A stretch of DNA of 64,000 nt from Paralichthys olivaceus (lineage: Eukaryota > Chordata > Actinopteri > Pleuronectiformes > Paralichthyidae), in the NCBI RefSeq assembly GCF_024713975.1, contig NC_091112.1:5211001-5275000 (forward strand). Direction: 5' to 3'. Below, piece after piece: positions 24,333-39,187 of the stretch. The position numbers and the translations under genes were made by a program. The first letter of the stretch is position 1. The number at the start of each line of letters is the position of its first letter. The notes beneath the pieces are model-generated. The model was not told the origin of the DNA. It did not search any database and saw only the letters and a program-made list of their open reading frames with translations.

Positions 24333-24660
24333 TATTGTTGCCCCCTGGTGGCTGGGATGCAGTATAGGTCACAAATTCCACCTCCTCCATGTAAGTGGAT
24401 AGGACCAAAAAAAAGACAAATATGTTTTTTATTAATTATGATTTCTATCGTTTGAGGTACTTTTTTTTTTATCAAGTGTTAATTCTTCCTGTAAGTTTGG
24501 TTGTGTTTAGTTTTTTGATGATTAAATGACCCAATCCACACTCTGCAAGATGGCGGTGTTCGTATCCAGGGTATTTTGGCTCCGTTTCTGAAAAGTGGAA
24601 GGATGTGGACTCACGTCGTCCGTCTTTATTTACAGTCTGTGTTTCAAACTTGAGTTTATG
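24333..24660 (-). repeat. dispersed teleost repeat, copy 3
   Basis: Begins CCCCCTGGTGGCTGG, continues TCCACCTCCTCCATG and ends near CGTCGTCCGTCTTTATTTACAG. This is the same family as 11281-11420 and 12820-12990, more diverged. Confidence 0.5.
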
Positions 24661-26019
24661 TGGGACTCCACGTCATCCATACAAACTACATGTGTTGTTG
24701 TCTCTATGAATTCATTCTAAGAAAATTCAGTCCAGTTGTAATGTGTGAGGACGGAAGTTTTCATGACATTCTAACTGTAGTGTTGTGTTTAAGTGCAGCG
24801 TGTTAAACCCAGTGAAGTGATATTTGACAGGGATGTTTTCTGTCCTGGCTGGATCTCTGTGGACAGATGGTTCTTTAATCCCGTCTGTGTCCTCTACCTC
24901 CCATCCCCCACCCCTCCCTCTCCACCCCTCAGCTTTTACACAACCCTCACATTTCTTTTACTGTTTACTGGTGATACACTGAGGTCTTTTCTTTCTTATT
25001 TTGTCACCGTGTGGCCTCCGTATCTCTGACGCTCTGTGGCTGAGCAACCTGGAGCTGCTACAATTCAGCCATTTCAAAAAGCCATCTGTTACCTGGGACG
25101 TGTTTCTGCAGGTCACCGCTGTCCAAATGTACAAATATCACATTTGCCATAAACAGGTCTGCAGGTTCATCAGACGGCACAACAAACAGCAGAGCTTCTC
25201 CTCTGGGGTCCGACGAGGGAACCTGTTTAATCTCAGTCTCTGCTGAGTCCAACGTCATGTGACCCGCATTTCCAGGAAAGCCAGATTATAATTTTTTTTG
25301 GCCATGTCACACAGACAAAAACAGACAGCGAGGGATCAGTAATACAGAGTACAGGCCTTAATCTATGATGAGTTTTATCAGAGGGAGAGGAGAAGGATGA
25401 GTGAAGGAGACAAGCTTCAAATTATTTATTCACACAGGTCAAATAAATCAACTGTGACCTGGTAAATTAACAATTTATTTAAAAACTACAATCTGTCATT
25501 AATGCAGTATTTTAACACAAGGTAAAGAGTAAAGAGAAGGAGTCAAAGTAAAGATGTTCAGAGTGGGGCCCTGTTCTTTTTATATCATAATCATGTTAAA
25601 TTAACCCGGTCTCTTTTTTTACCTCAAATGGTTTCATGATTTTCTTGTTAATAACTCGTGGGTTTTCGGTCAAACATGGTAACAATGGTCAAAGCCAGGC
25701 ACAATTCAAAGTTCTAACGTGTTGATGTTAACATGTTAACATGTTAACAGCCTTGTGTGTTACTTCACACTATCAAAGTTCAATAAAGTCCAATTCTAGA
25801 CACAGTAAAGTCACAATACAGATTTAGATTTGTTTGAAATCAACTAAAGATAAAAGTTTCCTCTCATGTTCATCTGAAAGTGTTTTAGTAAAGTTATTGA
25901 TTTTAAAGTGCTTGGTTGTGTTTGTTTTGATTAAATAAATGAAATCAGACAGTTTTGGTAAAGCTGACTGTGGAGGACACAACTCAAATCAACGTTGATT
26001 GGATCCGGACAGGACGTGT
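24661..26019. other. intergenic sequence upstream of ddah2
   Basis: No gene was recognised. It contains an ACATGTTAACATGTTAACA short tandem duplication near 25730 and AT-rich sequence. Confidence 0.45.
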
Positions 26020-26053
26020 GGGGGATGGGGGGTGAGGGGGGTGAGGGGGGGGA
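26020..26053 (+). other. G-run cluster, potential G-quadruplex
   Basis: Four runs of five to eight G separated by AT or TGA lie within 34 nt, about 600 bp upstream of the ddah2 promoter. This satisfies the usual G-quadruplex pattern on the plus strand. Confidence 0.6.
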
Positions 26054-26541
26054 CTGTTGGGGAGAGATTTGTCAAATTCACTATTAATACACGAACAGGA
26101 CCGGAAGCTGAACCATTCTATTTTACAAAATAAGAGCATCGTGTGATTCTGTGTTTTTACTTCACATCACAGTCATGATTAAATTCAAACAATCAGGAGT
26201 GGAGGAAACATCAGAAAAACACGGTGTAGTATTATTCTATATGCTTCTGTTGATGATTGTTTGAAATGTTTAACAAGAAGCAAACATGTCACAATTTAAT
26301 GTATGACATCAAAAAATGTATTTTATAAACGTTTATGTATGTATGTGTATTTTTGCAGTAAAGTGTTGACACAATGTGTCAAGTTCATTAAGAGGAAAAT
26401 ACTTAAAGTAAAGTAGTCAAAGTAGGTCAAATATGCACTTAGGTACAGTTCTTGTACTAGAATGTACTAGATGCTTTTCAATATTGGACAAATGTTTATT
26501 TTTTTATATTTTATCCCCTTACATTGTAAGAATTGCATCAT

Positions 26542-26581
26542 TATTATTATTATAAATATTATTATTATTATTATTATTATT
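26542..26581. repeat. (ATT)n microsatellite
   Basis: An interrupted run of ATT units lies immediately before the ddah2 promoter. Confidence 0.9.
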
Positions 26582-26610
26582 ACTTTACTGGTTCTTTTAT
26601 TTTATTCCTG

Positions 26611-26754
26611 CTGTGACCGGAAGCACTCGGCTCCACGGCGGCCATCTTGACAGGTGTGTGGGGGCGCCCGGACTAACGGAGCGGGGTCTGTCAGGAAATT
26701 AAATCACTCCGGAGGGAAACGAGGTCGAGCGGCAGGAATCGAACTTTAAACCGG
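26611..26754 (+). promoter_or_regulatory. ddah2: promoter and 5' non-coding exon of ddah2
   Basis: ACCGGAAG at 26616-26623 fits an ETS-factor site and GCGGCCATCTTGA at 26638-26650 fits a YY1 site; both are typical of TATA-less promoters. CG density rises here. A good donor, CCGG|GTGAGC, follows at 26754/26755, and a matching acceptor, TTTACAAACAG, lies at 28600-28610 just before the ddah2 start codon. I infer a non-coding first exon ending at 26754. Confidence 0.6.
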
Positions 26755-28610
26755 GTGAGCGACCGACACACCTTGAACTCGTCGTCATGTCAGTGACTCG
26801 TGTGAATGTTGAGCCCAGTTTGCTGCTGTTTTGTCGGGAGGAGACGGAGTTGGTCGGCGGGGCGGTGCTCCGCTGCTCCTCCGCTCCTCCAGATGCGTTT
26901 TGTTCTGGCTGATGTTCACCTCGGTTTCTGCAGCTGCACAAAACAAACACACCCTTTTTTCCCCCTCCAGAACCCAACGTGCTGCTGCTGAAGGAAAATC
27001 CCTTCTAAGTTTTTAAAACTCATTTTTAAAGTGTTTAAAAGTTAAAGAGGTCTTTTTTCCAGGAAACATCCTGTGTGGAAGTGTCTCAGTGGGAGTCTGG
27101 AGGTTTACAGGAACTTGATGAAAGAGTGATTGTCCCACACGTGAACCAGAGTCCAGAAGAGGAAAAGATCCGCAGCAGATTGTTGGAATAATGTTTCTTT
27201 ATAATCTGAGTCTGCACAATGATCCTGTTGTTCAGGTTCAGCTCAGTTATCTGTCTCTGGTGTTTCAGCTGCACTGGGATGGTTTTATTATAATAATAGA
27301 TTTTATTTAGCACCTTTCAAGACATGAAATCGTTTGGGTAAAAAGCATAAAACTAGTAAAAGGTATGAAATAAAGACAATGGTGTTTTTAAAGTGAATTA
27401 AAAGCAGGATCGTAGAAAAAGGTCTTGAGTTGTTTGTTATCGACAGAAGTGTCTTGTCTGATGTGTGGTGGGAGTTTCCTCCAAACCTTCGGTGCATTAC
27501 ATCAGAAAACTGCTTCCAGAAACCTGTTGTAGTTCATTTTTGTGACATTTAGCAAGAAGAGCTGAGGGGACGGTCAGACATGCATGAGAGTGCTGCACCA
27601 TTAAGAGACTGAGGGTCAGTGTAAAGACACTAAAACCAGAGTAATGTGATGTTCTTTTCTTTGTCTCGTTAAAACCCTGGCTGCTGACTTTAGTACAAAC
27701 TGGAGCTGATCACTGGATTTGTTTTCAGTAGTCCAGGTGAGAAAGTATAAAAGCGTGTTGTGAGTGATAAATGATAAAAGGCAAATCTTGTGTGAAATGT
27801 TAATGTGTGGATTCATATCTAGTTCTGAGTCAAGTGTAACATCCAGGGTCTTAACTTTAGATTTGTTTCCATGGATTTAATTAACTAAGTCTTAAAAGTA
27901 AATTTCTTCCACGTAATCTTCAATCTTACCACAGAAGAAGAAGCCTTTAGCTTATTAAATAAGTGTTTTGTTTTATAATGAATAGAATTTACATTGAAAA
28001 CTTTCTTGAAATGCAGGTTTAGATGAAACTTTAAATTAGTTGATCAAACGTGCACAGAACAGCAACACGACCACATGTAAACACGTCTGGTGTCAGAGGT
28101 GAACGACATAAAACCACAACACAAAGCCAGCAGAGCAGGAGTGGAGGAGATGAGTCGACTGCTCTTTACGTCGAGTGGAGACGTTCACCCCAAATGTCTG
28201 AATCAGGACAAAACATGTGTCTCTTGAACACAAACAATTGGTGGATGCTAGCAGTTACTAGATATGAGTACTACTACTGACTTAATCAACAAGGTAATCA
28301 TGGTGGTTAAAGACTGAGACGGAAAAACTGTCGGGAGTCATTGTGTTTGGCTGTTTCCTTGATGTGTCTGTTTTCCTCTCTCTAAAGCTGAGATCATCTA
28401 CTTCCATCTCTCTGCAGACGGAGGAGCAGCCGGTGAAGTGGTGCGATGAAAGAGGAAGCACAGAGACGTAGATGCTCTCCGCTCCCCTCTGGACCTCCTG
28501 ATTCATCCGATTAGCTTCAGCTACAGCTCGTCTCCCTTCATACACAGTCACATCTATCTCACTGGCTCATTTTGGCTGAACACTAACACTCGCTACCACT
28601 TTACAAACAG
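26755..28610 (+). other. intron 1 of ddah2 (inferred)
   Basis: No other gene was recognised in these 1.86 kb. Sequence is AT-rich with no clear repeats. Confidence 0.5.
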
Positions 28611-28625
28611 CCCCTCTGTAAAAAC

Positions 28626-31600
28626 ATGGCCAACATGTGCCCATATGGCCGTTTCACCCACGCCGTGGTGCGGAGCGTCCCAGAGACCTTTGGGAAGGCC
28701 GCGGCAGACGCCCGTGAGAACGGAGAGGCCTTGGTGGACCTGGCCAAAGCTCAGCGTCAGTTCGGCTGCCTGACGGGAGCCCTGAGGCAGAAGGTGGGCC
28801 TGCAGCTCATCGAGATCCCCCCCGACCTGGACCTCCCAGAGAGCTGGAGGATAGAGGATGTGGCGGTCATCCAGGGTGACACGGCGCTCATCACCAGGCC
28901 CTTCAAACAGCAGAGACGCAGCGAGGTAACACCGGGAGGGGAAAGAAAATGCTTTTAGTGAGCCGCTTCCTCTAATCTTCTGATAAAGCACTTAATCTTG
29001 CTTTGTGAGATAAACAGGCAGCGAGGAGAAGCCTTTTGTTTATGTTCCAGTATGAAGATGAACTGGCGATGAATTATCTTTCAAAGTTCCAGTATTGACA
29101 CATAATTAAAAAGAGGAATGGGTGGATTTAGTTTCCTTTGATACTTGAGAGGAAAATGCAGAAAACAACCTGTTAAATACGACAGATTCATTATTGTGAC
29201 ACATTATTCAAAAGCTGTTAATCAGTGTGTTGGTTGTAGGAAATAATGGACCAACTACATAAAACATTAATAAAATATGAAAGCTTATTTAACACTAATA
29301 TTTTGGACAAAACAGCAACAATTAACTTTGGGAAAAAAGCTCAAAAGCCCCAAAAACTTGAATTAATTGTTCAGCTATTATTGGCGATTGTCTTTTTTAA
29401 TGTACGTTTTGATTATTTGCTTTGTTGTCCCTCTCTCCGTGTCTCCAGGCGGAGGCGGTTAGGAGGGTGATGTCGGAGCTGAACCTGACCGTGGTAGAGA
29501 TGGGGAACGAGGAGGGCGACTCCGGAGGAGCCACGCTGGAGGGCAGCGACATCCTCTTCACGGGGAGGGAGTTCTTTGTTGGCATCTCGTCCCACACCAA
29601 CCGCAGAGGAGCCGAGGTGCTGGCAGACACTTTCAGGGTAAGAGGTGGATGCATGAATGTGAATGGGTGAATGGCTTAGAGTCCGACCTCTGGCTGCGTC
29701 TGTGAAAACATCAGACAAAAGCTTCTCAATAAACCGAGAAACAACCAGTGGAGTTTCGGTTTGTCGTCAATGCAACACAGATGGTAGCCGTGCCAAGATT
29801 CGTGTCACAAGATGAAGCCCTACTGCCAAAGTGAGCAGGTGGCCACTTGCTGCAATGCATTAGGGGAATTATAGTCTGTAAACAGTGATGAATGAGGTTG
29901 TTCCATTGTCCAAATAATGGAGCTCACACAGAGGGACCCTGGGGCCCGACACGACCCACACATCAGTATTGATTCCCTCACTTCTCTTAAGTGCATGTCA
30001 CACACTTCTGTTTTCAACACACACACTTTTCAGGAGTGTGTGTTGGGTGGGGGTTTGTGTGGGTGTTGTCAGTCTGGTATAAATCTGTGTGTGTGTGTGT
30101 GTGAGGTTTCATGTGGTCAGATCAGGAGGGAGGAGGTGACGAGGAGGAGCAGCAGATTGAACAGATCATGTTTCAGTTGTTGTCAGTTTTTCACAGGCTC
30201 GCTACATTTTCATTAATTAAGTGTCGGATTCTTCATGGATCTTAATTTTTTTAAATCAGGCACATGTTGGTGAGCGTTTCCAGTTTGGTGCATGTTCAAG
30301 TAAAAATCTGAATTGAACCATTCTAGTTATTATTGTTGAGGAATTAAAATTTGGTGGAAACAATGAACACGTGGCTACAAGTGGTGAACTGGGGGGAAAG
30401 CCTGTGCTCACAACCTGCGTGTGTGTGTTTGACCTTTCAATCTCCAACTGCTCAGGACTTTGCCGTGTCCACTGTCCCCGTCTGTGGTGGAGCCCGACTG
30501 AAGAACATCTGCTCCATGGGAGGACCAGACACGATCATCATCAGCAACAGTGACGGGGCCAAGAAGACACTCCGGGTATAATCATGCATGATACATACTG
30601 TATATCCTTTAGTATGGGGCAGAAACAAATACTGTGTGTATTTATTTGTGAATAGTGATTTAGAATACTGACAGTGCAGTAGTTTGTTTTGGAGATTAAT
30701 TGTATTGATGACATTATTGAAAATCACAAGCAGTTAAATAAAATAACGAGTCATTATTTATGATTTTTTCATTTCATGAACTATTTCTCTGAGTATTAGA
30801 AAATCATTCACAAGCCAGACTCTGTTCTCCTCTCTGTCCTAATGTGAACCACACTCATCATCAGAACGCTGCTGATGTCATATTATTGATGGTGTTGTCC
30901 TCGAGTGTGTGTGTAATGCAGGGTGTGGTCTTCTGCAATAAGTGTGTGTGTGTGTCTCCGTCTCCAGATGATGGAACAGCTGACTGACCACCACTATGAA
31001 ATCCTGACGGTCCCAGAGGAAGCAGCCGCAAACTGCGTCTACATCAAAGGTCCATCGAAACGTGACTTCCTGCTGCACCGGCCTGCAGAGGAGTGTCCTG
31101 AGAGCGTCTCTGTGAGTTCACACACATATTCAAATTAAAGGATTTTCATCTTCACTTCATTCTGCCCAACGATTATAGCTGCATTTCCACAGCTGCAACT
31201 TTCCCCAGGAACTAGGAACCTTTGCAGGAACTTTGTGTTTCCATCGCAGGCACCAGGAAAATCTAAAAATATAACATTCAAACACTACAGGTTATAATTT
31301 GACTACGAGGACAGATGTGTCGTCGGAGTATTTGTACAGTAGGAAAATGTGACGGAAACGGGAATTATCATTAAACGATTAGAAAAAGCTGAGTAGGTGT
31401 TATTGTTGCTCTTTGCAAAGTTTCTATTTACAGTCATCTTACTTTGACTCATGAAGAAGAAAAGGGGAAACAAAGGATTTACCGTCTATCGCTAAAGTCA
31501 TGGTGTGATTTCTTCCTGATGCATCCTCCAATTCTAGCCAGTGAAGCATTTTTTCCTTCTTTTGCTGGACTTCCTTCTTTAAATCTGTTCTTCCAGCTTA

Positions 31601-31778
31601 GTGTGTTCCACAGCAGATGAGTGTGCGTCTGGATGAGTAACGTGTTTCCTCTCCGCAGGCGTTCCAGAAGCTGCAGGACTACACCCTCCTGCCTACGGCC
31701 TGCAGCGAGGCCTCCAAACTGGGGGCGTCTCTGTCGTCGCTCTGCCTCCTCATCAACAGAAAACACACGTATTTCTGA
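28626..31778 (+). CDS. ddah2: dimethylarginine dimethylaminohydrolase 2
   Basis: Five coding exons, all phase 0: 28626..28925, 29449..29637, 30456..30575, 30968..31111 and 31659..31778, giving 290 residues (human DDAH2 has 285). Family signatures: [47 protein letters not shown] (split at exon ends), DFAVSTVPV and the cysteine motif LPTACSE (Cys266). It belongs to the pentein fold; DDAH enzymes split asymmetric dimethylarginine to citrulline and dimethylamine, though activity of DDAH2 itself is disputed. The position of the catalytic histidine (DGLHLK in DDAH1, GPSHLR in human DDAH2) is arginine here (GGARLK, Arg177), so hydrolase activity is doubtful. DDAH2 rather than DDAH1 is indicated by [12 protein letters not shown] and GREFFVG. 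It converges with rps5, which ends 960 bp downstream. Confidence 0.96.
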
Positions 31779-32090
31779 AAGGTTCAGAAGCTAAGTACAT
31801 TGCACAGCATTTAACCTGCACGTGTTCATGTAGCAGTGGAGGCCTCACACACTTTCCACTCATCAAAATTCTTGTCTATTTATTGTTAAAGGAAACACTG
31901 ACATGCAGTATTTGTATGAAGGAGAGTATGATCCAACTGTCGCTGTGGTAAACAAGCTGATTGTTGCCTCAGCTGCCCCCTGTTGGACAAAGTGAGGTCC
32001 GTTAGTCTTAAGACCACTCGATGAAACCACTGAACTCATCTGTAGTTTCTCACTGTTTCACTCACTTTGTAGAAACTGACTAGTGTGTAA

Positions 32091-32096
32091 AATAAA
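32091..32096 (+). terminator. proximal polyadenylation signal of ddah2
   Basis: AATAAA lies 313 nt after the stop codon. A second one follows at 32333-32338. Confidence 0.55.
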
Positions 32097-32332
32097 AACA
32101 TTTTAATTTTGACTTTTTAATATCCCACTGCCCTTTTCATTTTGATGAATCTAAACTTGATGCTTTACGCTGTTTATAACCTTGTGGTACCCAAGTAAAA
32201 TCAGTTTATAGCTTTAACATTATAATAGTTTGGTATTAATTTCATTAAAAATGACATGTAGCTGCCAAGTACAGGTTGCTTTTTAATCTGCTTTAACTTT
32301 CAATGTATGAATTTGTAGCTGCTGTAGATGTC

Positions 32333-32338
32333 AATAAA
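32333..32338 (+). terminator. distal polyadenylation signal of ddah2
   Basis: AATAAA in the context TGTCAATAAAATTC lies 555 nt after the stop codon, about 400 bp before the convergent end of rps5. Confidence 0.55.
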
Positions 32339-32708
32339 ATTCAACTGCTAACCAGATACGCTCTTCATCTTGCTCCTGTTTAGTTTACTTGGAACATGTG
32401 ACTAAAACAGTATAAATACAGATGTGCAGTTAATCCTGTTAAGTCTGAAGCGCTCATTCATCATAGCAGTGATTGAAGGCTGCAGTTTGCGTTTCTGTTT
32501 AAAAGTATTGCATTTTACCAATAGATGTTTATATTTGTCCCATTATTAATGAAGGTAGGCTAAATAAACACCTGTATAACACCACAAATAACTATATCCT
32601 TAAACTAGAAAACCCTACAATCAACATCCTCATTTCAATAGTTTGAGATTTTACTCCCTGTCAAAACATTTGAGTAAAAACCTGGAGCCAAACAGAAGTT
32701 TCTTCAAA

Positions 32709-32714
32709 TTTATT
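32709..32714 (-). terminator. polyadenylation signal of rps5
   Basis: TTTATT on the plus strand reads AATAAA on the minus strand, 25 nt after the stop codon. The very short 3' UTR is usual for ribosomal protein genes. Confidence 0.8.
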
Positions 32715-32738
32715 TGTTTTGTTAGAAAGGAAACATGT

Positions 32739-35261
<2,523 letters not shown>

Positions 35262-35262
<1 letters not shown>

Positions 35263-35360
35263 CGTGTCTGTCGCTCTGTACGACGCTGCTCACAGACGGG
35301 AAAGGGCCTCTGGCAGCGCCGCGGACTCATATCCGGTGGACTGGCCGGGCACTTCCGGCG
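35262..35360 (-). promoter_or_regulatory. rps5: 5'TOP promoter and 5' UTR of rps5
   Basis: Reading the minus strand, CCCTTTCCCGTCTG at about 35306-35293 is a 5' terminal oligopyrimidine tract, so transcription probably starts at a C near 35305 and the 5' UTR is about 43 nt. CCGGAAGT (plus-strand ACTTCCGG, 35351-35358) about 45 bp upstream fits an ETS/GABP site. TOP mRNAs are translationally controlled by growth signalling (mTOR/LARP1). Confidence 0.7.
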
Positions 35361-35910
35361 AGCAAGGCATGCATGGAAATGTAGTCCTGGAGTTCAACGG
35401 GCCGGTAAATAACAAGGAAGATGAAATGCTGCTGGTGTTGTCCTTCAAAATTGAGCTCCCGAGCACTGACAGTATTATTGTGATTATTATTATTATTATT
35501 GTTAAACTCAATTGAAAATTCAAAAGTGGTGGAAATGTGTGGTTTCTGGAGTATTTTAAAATGGCAAAAATAGCGCCCCCTAGGATGATTCAAGATTCAA
35601 TCACAGCACAACACATACAAATAAAACATAACATATATCTGTGGATCTAAAATACATAAACACAGAATCAATTTAAAAGCATTAAAAACTAATGTAACTA
35701 GCATCCTCCTGTTATTTATGACTGGGGGGGTTCAGTGCATTTATTCTCAATAAGTACAATTGTGTGGTACTTGTACTGCGTCAGAATAAAACGCACAAGC
35801 CTATTTGTGCTTTCAGAATTTGACTCCAGCATCTGTTGGTTTCATGCAACAGAGAGAATGTTCAGGAAGATTAACATGAGTTCATAATCCTGGTAAATAT
35901 TTATCCACTA

Positions 35911-37200
35911 TGTGACGACCCCCTCCACCCTCACCTGGACACTAGGTGTCGCTGTTCTTGTTTCGCCTGAGCCGTGGGTGGAGGTGACATCAGCTACAAT
36001 CAGAGCACACCTGGGCCCGGTGTGCTCTGTCCTTTAAAAGGCCTCTTCTATGTTTGTCTCTTGTTGTCTGTGAGGGACAAGGTTGTCGGTCCCTGACGGC
36101 AGCAGCCCTTAGTTTGTGGACGCACATTGTGTTATGGTTCCTGTCTTGTTTCTTGTTTTGCTTTAATAAATGTCTGTAAATATCCGTCAACATGTGTCCT
36201 CGTCCTCCTTGTCACGGTCTTGTGAGCTCTGGTGAGTAGGCTGACGTGTGTCTCTGGAGCGTGTGTGCAGTGGTTGTGAGTCTGTGTGTTGCTGTACGGG
36301 TGATTCCTGGTGGCATTTATCTCGAGTGTGTATACCGTCGTAAGTTGCTGCTGTTCTGTCCCGGTTAGGCTGAAGAGCGGATTCCCTTTGGAGTTCGCTG
36401 GGGTTGGGTAGTGCGGTGTGAACGTGGTTGGAGCAGTTGTCTCGGGAGCACGTCCGAGGCTGCAGGTGGAGTCGCCAGTTTGGTTGCTTCACCGGGCCTG
36501 CGGGTTTTAGTGCATAAATACCCACCACAACTAGCACCTGAAGACTAGGGGGGAGCTTTAGTCAGGTTCTGGTCAGGCAGTCAGCGGGACAGCGCTGCAG
36601 GGACGTGTTGCTGTATGAGAGTGGCCGCAGGATTCAGTCCCAACCAGCTTGTGTTTGGTCAAACGGTGCGTGGGTCTTTAACATGGCTGCATGATGAAGT
36701 GGTGTTCTCTGAATCTGCTCGTTCAAGTGAATGGTTTTCGGCACAGGCTGTACCTGGCTGGGAAGAAGGCCAGGGGAAATTTTGCATCTGCTCAGAAGAT
36801 GACAAATCATTATGACCGACCGTGGGTCAAAGACAAGTTCAGACCAGGAGACCAGGTTCTAGTTTCCATTAGTGTGTTCACACTTTCAGCCCAAGTTCCA
36901 CGGCCAAGTGTCTGAGCAGAGTTACCTGCTCTCTACACCAAAACGTAGAAAGTCAACTCAGCTCTGCCATGTGAATCTGTTCAAGCTTTATTATACTCGT
37001 GAATCGCCATTTTGTGAAATTGGGGTGTGCCACAGCAGACTGAGGCCTGGGTTGGTGATGGACACTATGATGGAACTCCCACTTGCTGCTGATGTGTCTG
37101 TTCATGAGGAAGAGGTGGTTTCACATGATGGAAGCCTGCGCTGTGGGTGTTTGACAAATTCTGTGTCATTGTGTGATTTTAAAATCTGTGTTTGACCGGT
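35911..37200 (+). mobile_element. Ty3/gypsy-type LTR element fossil (5' LTR-like part plus integrase end)
   Basis: A part resembling a long terminal repeat begins TGTGACGACCCC at 35911 and runs to about 36190, with a TTTAAAAGG promoter-like and an AATAAA element in between. From about 36600 to 37000 translated words such as FSPNQLVFGQTVRG, FRPGDQVLV, STPKRRKSTQLCHVN and LFKLYYTRESP resemble the integrase C-terminal region of fish Ty3/gypsy elements. Gag, protease and reverse transcriptase were not seen and no second LTR was recognised. The copy is broken, with several breaks and large losses, and looks moderately old. It sits between the rps5 promoter and the 3' end of ppt2. Confidence 0.7.
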
Positions 37201-37850
37201 GTGATGAACTGATCTGTTTTGGTCAACAATAATTTGTTTGTTTAATGATGTTTCAACTCTTGCACACTTGTTGGAGCATGACATTGATGTAGGTGATGCA
37301 CAACGAGGTTTTCTCAGGCAAAATGTGAGGTAATGGGAAAAATAAATAAAATACATGCTAGACAACCACATGGCTGAACCGTCAGCTTCCAGTGAACTTG
37401 GCAAAGTGTGAGTTTGCCATGTTCACCGTTACCTGTCTGGCTAAGGTTGTGGGGAAAGGGCAAATGACACTCATGTTTTTTGGGTTTGGTGGGATACTAC
37501 TGCAATTTTAGCAGGAACTTGACAAATATGTTGAAGGCTAGATTTTGCCTGATTAATTAGCTGTTCTACATAAGTACTTTTACTGTATCTTTATACAATG
37601 ACATTACTGAGAGGAATGTACCTTTTACTCCCCTCTTTTATTTGAAAGCTGAGGTATGATCAGAATATTTGTCATGTTTCTGCTGCATTTTCTTTTTACT
37701 CATAACATAAGAAAATGTCTGACTGCATGATTCTTGCTACTGTATCAGTCTGTGTTAGTTTGGTTCATTTAAGGTATTCTGTGTCGTGAGCTGACCAGAC
37801 TGTGACAGTTGAAATAAAAGAAACCTGGAGCAGATGTTCAAAAACAGCCT

Positions 37851-37856
37851 TTTATT
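37851..37856 (-). terminator. possible polyadenylation signal of ppt2
   Basis: TTTATT in the context CCTTTTATTGAGG reads CTCAATAAAAGG on the minus strand. If used, the ppt2 3' UTR is about 1.87 kb. Confidence 0.45.
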
Positions 37857-38763
37857 GAGGACTTGACAAAATTTGACACATTTTCATTTTAAGATCAAAT
37901 ACTGTAGAAACTGTGGGATAATGTCAAAATAGCAATTTCTGTTTGAGTTTTAAAAAAGTTGTTATATCCACATTTAATACCTGCAAGAAGACTGAGCTGA
38001 GAGGACGTCCCTTAAATCCTTAATCCATATGCAGTGGCTGAGGGTCAATTCATTTTTAACAAGCATAGAATTACAATAATTCAAATTTAGAAACTTTAAA
38101 TACTTAAAATCCCTCTTTATCGTTTCCCTTCATCTGGCTGAACATTGTGCAACAGTAGTTCACTTCTTTTGTTTTAAAAATCACATATTAGATATTTGAA
38201 TTTCTTCTTTGACAAATATCTGCAAATACAACAGGCAGTAAATATAACATCCAACAAAATGCAAAGTTACAAGAAACAAATCCCTTTTTCTAACAGAGAC
38301 AAACGTTGCTCAAACGCCTGAGATATATTAACGCGATGGGAGGTAAAGAGCGACACGTACAATAGTCTGGTGGCCACGTTAACACTGACACACCACTGCC
38401 GCTCTCCAGCCACTCCACGTCTCCATCATTATAAACACCGACACGAGGCAGTGGGTCGTAGCACTTCGGTAATGGACATGAAACACTGAGGCATGGGGGG
38501 GGGGAATATTAAGGCTTGATCTATGAAAGTGATATAGTACAGCTCCGAAGCACTGCATGATAATAACATCAAGATGTACACACTAAAAAAAAAAAAGGAT
38601 TAAAAAGACAAATTCGTAAGATGAGTCTGTACATGTGGATGACAGTACGTTGCTCAGGCACTGTTGTGGGGGTGTTTCTGAGGTATGTGTGAGGAAACAC
38701 ACGGACACATGGGTAACTATGAGGGCTCGGTATTTGATAGTAAGAAACTCACTTCTATATAAA

Positions 38764-39054
38764 TTAAAAGGGCACTCCACCAATTTTTTAGGTATTGTTT
38801 GAAAACGGGGATAGTGTCGCCCGTCTCTCCCGAAAGACATTCATTTTGTCGCATTTGTGTTCATATCAAAACTGATGGAGAAAATCGTGTAAGGAATAAA
38901 AAAGGAGAGCTATCGAAAGAAGCCTTCCAAGCATTAGACAGGTACAGTAGAGACACTTCTAGAATAGAAGTCTCTGCTCCGTGGATTTTTAGATCTTTAT
39001 CTTTTTCATCTGTTTCTTCCTGAAAATGCAAATCCACAGAATGCTCCTTTAATG
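38764..39054. mobile_element. candidate MITE of about 290 bp
   Basis: The left end ATTAAAAGGGCACTCC is matched by an inverted right end: AGAATGCTCCTTTAAT reads ATTAAAGGAGCATTCT on the other strand. The interior is non-coding. The end match is short and imperfect, so this is tentative. Confidence 0.4.
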
Positions 39055-39187
39055 TCGGCTATGCTTTCCCTTTGCCGAATGTGATAATATGATCAAAGTC
39101 AAACCTTTACCAGGTTTATAAAAGTATTTTCATCTGTGTTCGATTTGACTGACATGGTCTTAAATTTAAATGATCGTGTTTTTGGTC

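Noticed and set aside
31170-31400. Possible MITE in the last ddah2 intron (GGAACTAGGAACC and GTGTTTCCATCG words)
   Set aside because: Words resemble fish repeats, but no inverted ends or target duplication could be placed.
36187-36537. Minus-strand reading frame of 116 codons beside the LTR-like part
   Set aside because: It is antisense to the element's leader region, has no recognisable domain and an Arg/Thr/Gln-biased composition typical of chance frames in repeats.
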